DNA of 64,000 nucleotides, taken from an uncultured Bacteroidota bacterium (lineage in GTDB: Bacteria > Bacteroidota > Bacteroidia > 2-12-FULL-35-15). The notes beneath the pieces are model-generated. The model was not told the origin of the DNA. It worked only from the letters and a program-made list of their open reading frames with translations, and did not search any database. Shown here piece by piece: positions 16,653-24,966 of this stretch (within the stretch, counting starts at the first letter, position 1; the number at the start of each line of letters is the position of its first letter). Where the stretch lies: the NCBI GenBank assembly GCA_903926385.1, contig CAIYIS010000036.1, positions 103,184-167,183 on the forward strand, given 5' to 3'. The position numbers were made by a program, and so were the translations under genes.

Positions 16653-17120
16653 TTATTTAATTAAATTTAAGGGTACACTCTTGGTTATGTCGATAGGGAA
16701 ACTGTGCTTAATAAAAAGCTTTCCTGCTTTTAAATTTCCTTTTAGTTCTATCTTCACAGTCTTGCTCATAGCCATGGCAATGATTTTAGGAATATCAGTA
16801 ATACTCAGGTTACCGAAATCTGATTTAATCTTAAACTTATAGGTGTCTTCGGAGTTTCTTTTAATCCTTACATTCTTTTCGAGATGAGCTTTGCCCACAT
16901 TCATGCCGTTAATGGTTACATCCATTTCGGAGTGATAAATGGTAAAACCCTTGTTGTTCGGATTATTTATTTTTGCTGTAAGTTCTGCTTCCACCCCGTT
17001 TTGCGATAGCTTCAGTAGTTTCATGTTTTCTATTCCGCTAAAAGTTACCTGCTGATAAGGGCCACACGAAGCCAGCAGCAGTGTGCATAGCGAAAGAAAG
17101 GTGATGTATAGTTTTGTCAT
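16653..17120 (-). CDS. LEA type 2 (WHy-like) lipoprotein
   Basis: 155 residues with a lipoprotein signal (LLLASC, lipidated Cys at about residue 19). The mature part matches the LEA-2/water-stress-hypersensitive-response beta-sandwich pattern: VEAELTAKINNPNNKGFTIY, then MDVTINGMNVGKA and a C-terminal strand with LKGNLKAGKLFIKHSFP. Members in bacteria are thought to be periplasmic or outer-membrane-attached proteins linked to stress; no enzymatic activity is expected. It lies 56 bp upstream of the DUF255 gene on the same strand. Confidence 0.78.
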   Translation of the reverse strand: MTKLYITFLSLCTLLLASCGPYQQVTFSGIENMKLLKLSQNGVEAELTAKINNPNNKGFTIYHSEMDVTINGMNVGKAHLEKNVRIKRNSEDTYKFKIKSDFGNLSITDIPKIIAMAMSKTVKIELKGNLKAGKLFIKHSFPIDITKSVPLNLIK

Positions 17121-17271
17121 TATCTGTTTTTATTGAAAGCCGTCAAAACTACAAAATAATAGAACACCGAAAAGAAGAGATATCTTTAACTCTACCCTTT
17201 GCTTGTTCGTGTATGGCTGTATTAACAATGTTATGTTATTATTACTTGTATTAAATTTGTTTTTAAGCCGC

Positions 17272-17298
17272 TTGGTTATGAAAAAAGAATTAATTTTG
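17272..17298 (+). promoter_or_regulatory. Promoter of the MgtE-sensor/Nramp operon
   Basis: TTGG (17272-17275) and TAATTTTG followed by C (17291-17298) fit the Bacteroidota consensus. It implies a leader of about 135 nt before the first ATG, unusually long for this genome. Confidence 0.55.
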
Positions 17299-17303
17299 CG
17301 CGA

Positions 17304-17438
17304 TTTATTTTTTCAGCAATCAATAATGGACGAAGGCCCGAGTAGTAGATATTTAAACAACCTAAAGTAAATAGGGCGGCAATCTGAATTCTTTTCAGTA
17401 ATTGCTTCCTTCTTTACTACATAAGAAAGGAAGCGATT
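17304..17438 (+). promoter_or_regulatory. Structured 5' leader, possible metal-responsive RNA
   Basis: The last part (17400-17438) folds into a long stem: AATTGCTTCCTTCTT pairs with AAGAAAGGAAGCGATT almost completely around an 8-nt loop. The right arm is purine-rich (GAAAGGAAG) and abuts the ATG at 17439, so folding would hide the ribosome-binding region. Upstream are a smaller hairpin CTGAA/TTCAG and a possible long-range GCCC/GGGC pair. The layout suggests a switch controlling translation, and the downstream genes suggest a metal ligand. I could not match it to the M-box, yybP-ykoY or NiCo consensus. Confidence 0.4.
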
Positions 17439-18713
17439 ATGACTTCACAAATTACATTTTATTTAAGCAGGCTCATTGGTTCGCGATGCGTGGATGCCAA
17501 TGGAAAAGTGGTGGGCGTTTTGAAAGATTTGATTATCGAAAATCAAACACATACGGAGGACGACAGCGAACCCATTCGCCCCAGAGTGCTTGCTTTTCAG
17601 ATAAAACACAAGAGCCATATTACTTACCTCAATGCTGAGTTTATCCATATCGAAAAGAAAAAAGATAATTATAAAATAATCTGCGATAAAGTGGAGCATG
17701 CTCATGCCGATGTTATTCATCATGCCCTGTTTTTGGTGGATAATGTGCTCGACAAACAAATAGTAGACATTAACGGACGAAAGCTGGTTAGGGTAAACGA
17801 TGTGAGGCTGGTGGCTGTGCCTTCGGGTATTTATGCATTGGCTGTGGATGTGGGAGTAGAAGGTTTGCTCCGCAGAATTGGCATTGCCAAACAAATAAGC
17901 ACTGTGCTCAAACCTTTCAGTGCTTCCATTCCTTCTAAGTTTTTTCTTTGGGACGATATAGCGGCTGTAGATTATGGCCATTCGGGCATTAAGCTTTCCA
18001 AAACCGTGGCTAAGTTAGAAACCCTGCATCCATCGGATGTGGCCGATATTATTGAAGATTTTGGTAAGCACGAAGGTTCGCGGGTGTTCGAAGCATTGGA
18101 CGAAGAACATGCAGCCGATGTGTTGGAAGAGCTCGAACCACATGCTCAGGTTCAGATTATCGAAAGTCTTTCGGTAGAAAAGGCGGCTGATGTACTCGAA
18201 AAGATGCCGGCAGACGAAGTGGCCGACTTGCTCGAAGAGTTAGGCGAAGAAAAAGCCGAACAGCTATTGATGGAAATGGACAGAGAATCGTCTGACGAGG
18301 TGCGCGAACTACTCGAGTATCCCGGCCATTCGGTGGGAAGTATTATGAGTACCGATTATTTTGTGTTTCACGAAAACACGGTGATTAATGATGTGCTCAT
18401 TAAACTGAGAGAACAAAAACCCGAAGCCAATACCATTTATGCTTTATTTGTTATTGATAAATCGGATAAATTTTTGTCGGTGGTTACGCTTCGCGATTTG
18501 GTGGTGGCTCCTCCCGACAAACGGATGAAAGATATTATGAAAAAGAAACCCATTTCTGTGTTTGATGATGACGACATTGATGTGTTGGGCGACCTGGTGT
18601 CGAAATACAATTTGCTGGCTGTGCCGGTTATCAACAAACAAAGGCAACTGGAAGGTATGGTGGTGATTGATGATATTGTGGAAGATTTATTAAATAAAGG
18701 GAAGACGAAATAA
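17439..18713 (+). CDS. Soluble MgtE-N/CBS metal-sensor protein with PRC-barrel-like N terminus
   Basis: 424 residues, no membrane segments. The N-terminal part contains two PRC-barrel-like stretches (IGSRCVDANGKVVGVLKDLI, about 10-30; QIVDINGRKLVRVNDVRLV, about 107-125). It is followed by an MgtE N domain (about 190-295: LHPSDVADIIEDF, AADVLEELEPHAQ, ADEVADLLEELGEEKAEQL) and a CBS pair (about 300-420: VGSIMSTDYFVF, VPVINKQRQLEGMVVIDD). In MgtE itself these cytoplasmic domains bind Mg2+ and gate the channel; here the transmembrane domain is missing. An Nramp-like transporter follows 85 bp downstream, so this protein probably senses metal and regulates that transporter. Acidic residues are abundant, as expected for Mg2+ binding. 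Confidence 0.82.
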   Translation: MTSQITFYLSRLIGSRCVDANGKVVGVLKDLIIENQTHTEDDSEPIRPRVLAFQIKHKSHITYLNAEFIHIEKKKDNYKIICDKVEHAHADVIHHALFLVDNVLDKQIVDINGRKLVRVNDVRLVAVPSGIYALAVDVGVEGLLRRIGIAKQISTVLKPFSASIPSKFFLWDDIAAVDYGHSGIKLSKTVAKLETLHPSDVADIIEDFGKHEGSRVFEALDEEHAADVLEELEPHAQVQIIESLSVEKAADVLEKMPADEVADLLEELGEEKAEQLLMEMDRESSDEVRELLEYPGHSVGSIMSTDYFVFHENTVINDVLIKLREQKPEANTIYALFVIDKSDKFLSVVTLRDLVVAPPDKRMKDIMKKKPISVFDDDDIDVLGDLVSKYNLLAVPVINKQRQLEGMVVIDDIVEDLLNKGKTK

Positions 18714-18719
18714 GAAAGG

Positions 18720-18743
18720 GCCTCGCCCCTGTTAGGGAGAGGC
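18720..18743 (+). repeat. Hairpin between sensor and transporter genes
   Basis: GCCTC (18720-18724) pairs with GAGGC (18739-18743), with an inner CCCT/AGGG stem. There is no T run, so it is more likely a processing or stability element, or a GC-rich repeat remnant, than a terminator. Confidence 0.45.
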
Positions 18744-18798
18744 GATGATAAAGTAATTTATCGATGGACTTATTCAACAAAAGAAACAAATACGCTGT

Positions 18799-20049
18799 AT
18801 GGCTTTATTAAAAATGAAACGAAAAAAGTTCTGGGCTCAGCTGGCCATATTTGCTGCTGTGCTCGGGCCGGGCATTATTACAGGTAGTGTGGACAATGAT
18901 GCCGGAGGTATTACCACTTACTCTGTGGCAGGAGCCATGTATGGTTATCAGCTGGTGTGGACTCTTATTCCTTCGTTTATTGTTTTAATTATTATTCAGG
19001 AAATGAATGCCCGCATGGGTATAGTTACCGGAAAAGGACTGGCCGACCTTATTCGCGAAAATGCAGGCGTTAAAGTTACTTTCTTTATTTTCCTGGGTTT
19101 GCTGGTGGCCGACATAGGCAATACCACCACAGAGTTTGCCGGTGTGGCAGGCAGTATGGAGGTGTTTGGCGTGAGCAAATATATAGCGGTGCCTCTGGTG
19201 GCTTTTTCCATCTGGATACTGGTGGTAAAAGGTACTTATCAAAGTGCCGAAAAGATTTTCCTCGTGTTTAGCGTTTGTTTGCTTACGTATATTGTATCGG
19301 CCATTATGGGAAAACCCCACTGGGCCGAAATAGGACATTCCATTGCTCACCCTTCGTTAGACATGAATTCGCAAAGCATTGCTCTCGTTATTGGTTTGGT
19401 AGGAACCACCATTGCTCCCTGGATGCAGTTTTACATGCAGTCGTCTGTTATCGAAAAAGGATTGAAAATGAAAAACTATAAATATGTACTCATCGACATA
19501 TTGATAGGTTGCATAGCCACAGTGGTGGTTGCTTTTTTTATCATCATTGCCTGCGCATCCACACTTCACGAAAACGGTATAGTAATAAACGAAGCCAAAG
19601 ATGCCGCCATGGCTCTCAAACCTCTGGCAGGCGCACTGGCAGGTTATGTTTACGCCTTCGGACTCTTTATTGCCTCCATCTTTTCGGCCACCATATTGCC
19701 TCTTGCCACAGCTTTTTATGTATGCGAAGCCTTTGGTTTCGAAGCCGGAATAGACAAGAAATGGAAAGAAGCTCCCGAGTTTTATACCCTTTACACCGGC
19801 ATCATTGCCATTTCTGCCTTAATTATCCTTATCCCTAATGCACCTCTTATCAGCATCAGTTTATGGTCGCAGGTGCTCAACGGTATGTTGCTCCCTGTGG
19901 TGTTGGTTTGTATGATTTTGCTCGTAAACGACAAACGCATTATGGGCAAATATGTAAACAAAACAGTAAACAATGTAATAGGTTGGACTGCCGTAGCCGT
20001 GCTTGTAGCCCTTTCGGGTATCTTATTGCTAATGCCGTTTTTTAAATAG
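18799..20049 (+). CDS. Nramp-like divalent metal transporter (possible Mg2+ type)
   Basis: 416 residues with about 11 hydrophobic segments and the Nramp layout. In canonical Nramp proteins the first membrane helix carries DPGN and the sixth carries MPH, which together form the transition-metal site. Here the first helix reads GPGIITGSVDNDAGGI, so DPGN is replaced by DNDA, and the sixth reads GTTIAPWMQFY, so the methionine of MPH is lost. These changes recall the Nramp-related magnesium transporters, in which the soft methionine ligand is absent. Together with the MgtE-type sensor gene upstream, this argues for Mg2+ rather than Mn2+/Fe2+ as substrate. That is inference; I therefore do not use the symbol mntH. 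Confidence 0.8.
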   Translation: MALLKMKRKKFWAQLAIFAAVLGPGIITGSVDNDAGGITTYSVAGAMYGYQLVWTLIPSFIVLIIIQEMNARMGIVTGKGLADLIRENAGVKVTFFIFLGLLVADIGNTTTEFAGVAGSMEVFGVSKYIAVPLVAFSIWILVVKGTYQSAEKIFLVFSVCLLTYIVSAIMGKPHWAEIGHSIAHPSLDMNSQSIALVIGLVGTTIAPWMQFYMQSSVIEKGLKMKNYKYVLIDILIGCIATVVVAFFIIIACASTLHENGIVINEAKDAAMALKPLAGALAGYVYAFGLFIASIFSATILPLATAFYVCEAFGFEAGIDKKWKEAPEFYTLYTGIIAISALIILIPNAPLISISLWSQVLNGMLLPVVLVCMILLVNDKRIMGKYVNKTVNNVIGWTAVAVLVALSGILLLMPFFK

Positions 20050-20051
20050 TC

Positions 20052-20155
20052 AATTGGGCAATTTGTCAATTGTTCAATTTGGCAGTAGGCAATCTCATAT
20101 CTCATATCCCAATACTCAAATCTCAATACTCACATCTCACATCTCACATCTAAAT
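20052..20155. repeat. Low-complexity dispersed repeat (CAATT / ACTCACATCTC)
   Basis: Short imperfect direct repeats: several CAATT words, then GGCAGTAGGCAAT (20081-20093), then repeats of CTCATAT, CAATACTCA and CACATCT. Relatives lie at 26430-26484, 28078-28200 and 63700-63780. No coding potential. Confidence 0.65.
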
Positions 20156-20216
20156 AGTAGGAGTGAGGTGTTAATTACCGTTTTCTTTTATCAAACTATC
20201 AAGTTCTGGAAGTAAA

Positions 20217-20447
20217 AAGCAAGTTTCTTTTCGAAAAATGTCATCTTCTTTTCGAAACATGCAATCTTCTAAACGAAACTTATCATCTTCTAAACGAAAC
20301 ATGCAATCTTCTTTTTGAAACATGCAATCTTCTAAACGAAACTTATCATCTTCTAAACGAAACACGCAATCTTCTTTTTGAAACATGCAATCTTCGTTCA
20401 GAAACATGCAATTTTCGATTTTCAGTAAGCAATCTTCTCCCGGCAAC
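20217..20447. repeat. 21-bp-period intergenic array B
   Basis: Eleven uninterrupted 21-bp units. The common frame is a 5-nt word (ATGCA, TTATC or ACGCA), then a near-constant ATCTTCT or similar, then AAAC or TTTT, then GAAAC; the same words are reused in different combinations. Read on the minus strand it gives an open frame of 100 codons (20171-20473) made of heptads such as DKFRLED and CMFQKED, starting at an ATG with a TATA-rich upstream stretch. I list it as a repeat because an open frame is automatic when a 21-bp unit lacks a stop, but coding cannot be excluded. Confidence 0.8.
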
Positions 20448-20539
20448 TTATCAGATTTCAAAAAAAACCTCATTTTTTACCCTATACTTATTATATATGT
20501 ATATTTTTTGATGATTTCTCATCACAACAAATTCCCACC

Positions 20540-20547
20540 TATCTTTG
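20540..20547 (+). promoter_or_regulatory. -7 promoter box
   Basis: TATCTTTG followed by CAC, 8 bp before the ATG at 20556, is a very good Bacteroidota -7 box. No clear -33 element is at the right distance. Confidence 0.55.
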
Positions 20548-20555
20548 CACCCTAA

Positions 20556-20858
20556 ATGATTTATTTAAAAAAATATTTGCGTGTAAAACTTCTGCTCGAA
20601 AATGTATGTACATACGAGTTAAAGGGCGTTTATCGCCCACAGGCATATATAAAGGAAGCTAAAAGCTACTGCACCGAATGTCAGATGGAGCTATACAAAA
20701 AGCCACTTATGCCAACCGAAAGCAGAGTAATAGATGCAGTGCTTTATGCCCCTCACGGATATGGCGAGTTTTTACAACAAGGAAGTTTGTTAACTTTGCG
20801 CAATGGTTTGGATATAGAAGCCAAAGCAATCGTGTTAGAAATTACAGGATACAAGTAG
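20556..20858 (+). CDS. Hypothetical protein, 100 residues
   Basis: I do not recognise this protein. It is soluble, mixed alpha/beta, starts MIYLKKYLRVKLL and contains YCTECQMELY (a CxxC at about residues 39-42) and YAPHGYGEFLQQGSLLTLRNG. A strong -7 box lies 8 bp before the start, and the next gene begins 9 bp after its stop, so it likely heads the operon with the TPR protein. Length and composition look like a real small gene. Confidence 0.6.
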   Translation: MIYLKKYLRVKLLLENVCTYELKGVYRPQAYIKEAKSYCTECQMELYKKPLMPTESRVIDAVLYAPHGYGEFLQQGSLLTLRNGLDIEAKAIVLEITGYK

Positions 20859-20867
20859 CAATTATAG

Positions 20868-22712
20868 ATGATGAATTATAAATTAAGAATGAGAAGTGTT
20901 ACAAAGTTTGCAGCTTTGTGTACATTTCTATTAATGCCTGTTCTCATCACGGCTCAGCCGGGCACAGATGAGCAACTGGCTCAACAGTATTTTCAAAACA
21001 GAGAGTTTGATAAGGCGCTGGATTATTACGAAAAACTATATAACAAAGTATCGCCTCAGCAATATTACACCCCCTATTTTAACTGTATGATTGAAACCAA
21101 AGATTTCAAGAAAGCAGAGAAAATAGTGAAGAAACAAATAAAACAGAATCCTGATAACTTAATTTTTAATGTCGATTTGGGAACTGTTTACGAACGTTCG
21201 GAACAAAGCGATAAAGCAAAAACTACTTGGGAACAAGCCATCAAATCTGTCAAAGCAGACGAGCAGGTATTTGCTTTGGCCAATGCCTTTGTGGCCATTC
21301 GTCAATACGATTATGCTGTGGGAACATATCTGAAAGGACGAAAAATATCGTTGAACGGTTATCCGTATAACTTCGAGTTGGCCGGTGTTTACCGCGAAAA
21401 AGGAGATAAAGCAGCCATGATAGGTGAGTATTTGAATGCCCTCGAAATAAACGATTCGTATATTCAATCGGTTCAAAACTCGCTGCAAACAAGCTTTGCA
21501 AGCGATGCCGACCAGCAGCAGAATGAATTATTGAAAAACGAATTGCTCAAACGTATTCAGAAAAGTCCGGATAAAACCATCCTTTCAGAGTTTTTAATCT
21601 GGATTCAAATTCAGCAACGCGATTGGGACGGTGCATTTATTCAGGGCAAAGCACTCGACAAGCGTAAAAAGGAAGAAGGCGCCAGAGTAATGGGCCTTGC
21701 TCAATTGTTTGCTCAAAACGAAAATTATGATTTGGCTGCAAAAGCTTATCAATATGTTATTTCCAAAGGCAAGGATAATCCTTATTACATGAGCGCTCGT
21801 ATGGAGTTGCTCAATGTTTCGTTTGCAAAAGTGGTTACCAAAGGAAATTATACTTCCGCAGATTTAACCGAGATGGAAAGTAATTTCAACATAACCATTT
21901 CCGATTTGGGTAAGTCTGCAGGCACCGAACCTATACTAAAAAACCTCGCTCACCTTCAAGCTTTTTATTTGCATAAATCCGAAGATGCAATTGCATTGCT
22001 CGAAGAAACAATTGCTCTGCCTCAACTAACTCCTCAGGCACAAGCCGACTGCAAGCTGGAGTTGGCCGACATTCTGCTCATGACAGGTGATATTTGGGAA
22101 GCTTCGTTGCGTTATTCTCAGGTGGAGAAATCGTTTAAACATGATGAGATAGGACAGGAAGCCAAATTCAGAAATGCTAAAATATCGTATTACACCGGAG
22201 ATTTTAAATGGGCACAAGCTCAGCTGGATGTTTTGAAAGGGGCTACTGCCAAGTTAATTGCCAACGATGCTATGGATTTATCCATGCGCATTAGTGATGC
22301 ATTGGCTGTAGATACCAACGAGGCTCCTCTGCTTATGTTTGCCCGTGCCGATTTGCTGGCGTTTCAAAACAAAGACGAACAAGCTGTCGTTACATTTGAT
22401 TCGATAAACAAGCTTTTTCCGAATCATGCATTGGCCGATGATATACTTTATAAAAAGGCTCAGATAGCGCTTAAACATGCCGATTATACCAAAGCCGCTG
22501 CTTATTACGACACCATCACCAAAAATTATGGAGAAGATATTTTGGCCGATGATGCTTTATTTAATCTGGCCGACATCACCGAAAATCAATTTAAAATGCC
22601 TGAAAAAGCAAAAGATTTATATCAGCATTTGTTAGAAAAATATCCGGCAAGTCTGTTTGTGGTCGAAGCTCGAAAACGATTCAGAAAGTTGAGAGGAGAT
22701 ATGATTAATTAA
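20868..22712 (+). CDS. Secreted TPR-repeat protein
   Basis: 614 residues. A signal peptide ends at about residue 30 (MPVLITAQ). If translation starts at the in-frame ATG at 20889 the signal is cleaner (MRSVTKFAALCTFLLM), and the seven codons before it look like AT-rich intergenic filler. The mature protein is built of tetratricopeptide helices throughout, for example QYFQNREFDKALDYYEKLYN, NPDNLIFNVDLGTVYERSEQ and, near the C terminus, ADYTKAAAYYDTITKNYGED and KAKDLYQHLLEKYPASLF. TPR arrays bind partner proteins, so a periplasmic assembly or scaffold role is likely, but no partner is indicated. Follows the 100-residue hypothetical gene closely. Confidence 0.82.
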   Translation: MMNYKLRMRSVTKFAALCTFLLMPVLITAQPGTDEQLAQQYFQNREFDKALDYYEKLYNKVSPQQYYTPYFNCMIETKDFKKAEKIVKKQIKQNPDNLIFNVDLGTVYERSEQSDKAKTTWEQAIKSVKADEQVFALANAFVAIRQYDYAVGTYLKGRKISLNGYPYNFELAGVYREKGDKAAMIGEYLNALEINDSYIQSVQNSLQTSFASDADQQQNELLKNELLKRIQKSPDKTILSEFLIWIQIQQRDWDGAFIQGKALDKRKKEEGARVMGLAQLFAQNENYDLAAKAYQYVISKGKDNPYYMSARMELLNVSFAKVVTKGNYTSADLTEMESNFNITISDLGKSAGTEPILKNLAHLQAFYLHKSEDAIALLEETIALPQLTPQAQADCKLELADILLMTGDIWEASLRYSQVEKSFKHDEIGQEAKFRNAKISYYTGDFKWAQAQLDVLKGATAKLIANDAMDLSMRISDALAVDTNEAPLLMFARADLLAFQNKDEQAVVTFDSINKLFPNHALADDILYKKAQIALKHADYTKAAAYYDTITKNYGEDILADDALFNLADITENQFKMPEKAKDLYQHLLEKYPASLFVVEARKRFRKLRGDMIN

Positions 22713-22765
22713 AGTCCTTATTTCTTTCGAAGGATAAATAAGTAGGTTAAATACAAAATAAAGAA

Positions 22766-23104
22766 ATGGAACAACACAGTGGCGATAGCAAAAAGCAAAA
22801 AGGTGCTATAATATATAACGTAACCGTAAACATCGAAAACGATGTGCGCGAAGAATGGTTGCAATGGATGAAACAAAAACACATTCCGGATGTAATGCAA
22901 ACGGGATATTTTATGGAAAATAAAATATGCAAAGTGTTGGTGGATGAAGAGCAAGGAACCACTTACTCCATACAATATACTTGCGAAAGCAGAGAACGCC
23001 TCGAAGAGTATCAACGCGAACATTCTCCTAAACTTCAGCGCGAGCATGCCGAAAAGTTCGCTAACAAGTTTGTTGCATTCCGAACATTATTGGAAATAGT
23101 ATAA
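22766..23104 (+). CDS. DUF4286 family protein
   Basis: 112 residues, soluble, ferredoxin-like/dimeric alpha-beta barrel appearance: IIYNVTVNIENDVREEWLQW, then KHIPDVMQTGYF, then TYSIQYTCESRERLEEYQ and FANKFVAFRTLLEIV. These match DUF4286, a family common in Bacteroidota with no known function and often found near rsmA, as here. No signal peptide. Confidence 0.8.
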   Translation: MEQHSGDSKKQKGAIIYNVTVNIENDVREEWLQWMKQKHIPDVMQTGYFMENKICKVLVDEEQGTTYSIQYTCESRERLEEYQREHSPKLQREHAEKFANKFVAFRTLLEIV

Positions 23105-23194
23105 AGCCCATTCAGTCGTCCCTAAAGGAAGACTTTGAAGAAGGAAAAACAAAATGAAATATAATAAAGTAAGAAGTTTTTATACTAACAATTG

Positions 23195-23212
23195 CTCTCT
23201 TGGTTAAGAGAG
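23195..23212 (+). repeat. Hairpin just upstream of rsmA
   Basis: CTCTCTT pairs perfectly with AAGAGAG around a GGTT loop, ending 14 bp before the rsmA ATG. It overlaps the alternative TTG start at 23200 and may affect translation. Confidence 0.45.
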
Positions 23213-23226
23213 ATAAGAAGGGCATT

Positions 23227-24006
23227 ATGGATAATCAGGTTCGGGCAAAGAAACATTTAGGTCAGCATTTTTTAAAAGACGAAACCATTGCGCTCAATAT
23301 TGTAAAAAGTCTTAAACATACCGACCTATATAAATATGTGCTCGAAGTAGGCCCGGGCATGGGAGTGCTTACCAAATATCTGATAACCGAAACAGCTTAC
23401 GAAACTCATATCATCGATATAGACTGGGATTCGATAGCGTATTTAAAAAAGAATTTTCCTGTGCTCGAGAACAAAATCATTGAAGGCGATTTTCTTCAAC
23501 TCAACTTTACCACTTTGTTCAATAACGAACCTTTTGCTGTAATCGGAAATTTTCCTTACAACATTTCTACAGAAATATTATTTAAAGTATTAGACCATAA
23601 AAACCAAGTGCCCGAAGTAGTGGGTATGTTTCAGAAAGAAGTGGCAGAGCGGATAGCTGCAAAACCACGAAACAAAACTTATGGTATTACCAGCGTGCTC
23701 TTGCAGGCGTTTTATGATATCGATTATTTATTTACTGTTGATGAGCATGTGTTTCATCCACCCCCTCGTGTAAAGTCTGCCGTTATTCGTTTAACCCGAA
23801 ATAATGTTCAACAACTCGATTGTAATGAAAAACTGTTTAAACAAGTAGTGAAAGCCGGATTTAATCAGCGCAGAAAAACATTGCGCAATTCCATTAAGGC
23901 ATTCAAACTTAAACCCGAATTTCTCGACCACAAATATCTTACACAACGTGCCGAAGAATTATCAGTAACAGATTTTGTAGCACTCACCAATATGGTGGAA
24001 ACATAA
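23227..24006 (+). CDS. rsmA: 16S rRNA (adenine1518/1519-N6)-dimethyltransferase
   Basis: 259 residues from the ATG at 23227. It dimethylates two adenosines in the 3'-end loop of 16S rRNA using SAM. Visible motifs: the N-terminal KKHLGQHFLKD, motif I LEVGPGMGVLT (about residues 40-50), IDIDWDSIAYL, the catalytic NFPYN (about 111), and the C-terminal FNQRRKTLRNSIK. An upstream TTG at 23200 would add nine residues but lies in a hairpin and has no family support. Intact and standard in length. Confidence 0.93.
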   Translation: MDNQVRAKKHLGQHFLKDETIALNIVKSLKHTDLYKYVLEVGPGMGVLTKYLITETAYETHIIDIDWDSIAYLKKNFPVLENKIIEGDFLQLNFTTLFNNEPFAVIGNFPYNISTEILFKVLDHKNQVPEVVGMFQKEVAERIAAKPRNKTYGITSVLLQAFYDIDYLFTVDEHVFHPPPRVKSAVIRLTRNNVQQLDCNEKLFKQVVKAGFNQRRKTLRNSIKAFKLKPEFLDHKYLTQRAEELSVTDFVALTNMVET

Positions 24007-24015
24007 TTCTGTTTT

Positions 24016-24966
24016 ATGAAAATTCTTTTCATCGATTCTAATCATCCTTCATTACACCAAACGCTCGAAAAAGCAGGTCATATATGTCACCTCAATTATG
24101 ACTGGACGAAAGAGGAGATTATTCAGAATATTCATTTGTATGATGGAATAATAATCAGAAGCAAAATAAAAATTACCAAGGACATTCTCGACAAAGCCAC
24201 CAACCTTAAGTTCATTGCCCGCGCAGGAGCAGGAATGGAAAACATAGACGTGGCTTATGCCGAAAGTAAAGGCATTAAGTGCATTCATGCACCGGAGGGA
24301 AATCGCGATGCTGTGGGCGAACATGCACTGGCCATGTTACTCGCCTTGTTTAATAATGTACTGAGAGCCGATAAAGAAGTGAGAGAAGGTAAATGGCTTC
24401 GCGAAGAAAATAGGGGAGTGGAACTAATGGGTAAAACCGTTGGTATAATTGGTTATGGCAATATGGGCAGTGCTTTTGCCGAACGGTTAAAAGGTTTTGG
24501 TGTGAAACTTCTGGTGTATGATAAATACAAAACCAATTTCGGAAACGAATGTATTCAGGAGTCTTCCCTCGAAAGAATATGTGACGAAGCAGACATAGTG
24601 AGTTTGCATGTGCCGTTAACAGCCGAAACCGACCGAATGGTGAACGATATTTTTATAAATAGCTTTCGAAACAATATTTATATCATCAATACTGCAAGAG
24701 GAAAATGTCTGAACACAGACGATTTGGTGCTGAACTTGAAATCAGGGAAAGTGCTTGGCGCTTGTCTGGATGTATTGGAATACGAAATGACTTCCTTCGA
24801 AACCTTAGATGTAACAATGCTTCCGGAAGCATTTCAATACTTAACCAAAAGCAATAAAGTAATTCTGTCTCCACACATAGCAGGATGGACAATAGAAAGC
24901 CACAAAAAAATTGCAATGGTGTTAGCAGAAAAGATTTTGCAGTTAAACTTAGGCACTAATCCCTAA
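24016..24966 (+). CDS. D-isomer 2-hydroxyacid dehydrogenase (phosphoglycerate dehydrogenase-like)
   Basis: 316 residues. NAD-binding motif GIIGYGNMGSAFAERL (about residues 144-160). The catalytic Arg lies in NTARGK (about 230), the Glu region in GACLDVLEYE, and the His in ILSPHIAGWT (about 285). A short SerA-type enzyme without ACT domain; the substrate is likely 3-phosphoglycerate or a related 2-hydroxyacid. The last four residues (GTNP) and the stop are encoded by a palindromic element that appears to have inserted here: the pre-insertion reading would end LQLNLA followed by TGA. The enzyme should still work, since only the tail changes. Confidence 0.87.
   Translation: MKILFIDSNHPSLHQTLEKAGHICHLNYDWTKEEIIQNIHLYDGIIIRSKIKITKDILDKATNLKFIARAGAGMENIDVAYAESKGIKCIHAPEGNRDAVGEHALAMLLALFNNVLRADKEVREGKWLREENRGVELMGKTVGIIGYGNMGSAFAERLKGFGVKLLVYDKYKTNFGNECIQESSLERICDEADIVSLHVPLTAETDRMVNDIFINSFRNNIYIINTARGKCLNTDDLVLNLKSGKVLGACLDVLEYEMTSFETLDVTMLPEAFQYLTKSNKVILSPHIAGWTIESHKKIAMVLAEKILQLNLGTNP

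Noticed and set aside
17304..17438. Known metal riboswitch (M-box, yybP-ykoY, NiCo)
   Set aside because: The conserved core motifs of these classes were not found, so the leader is only reported as structured.
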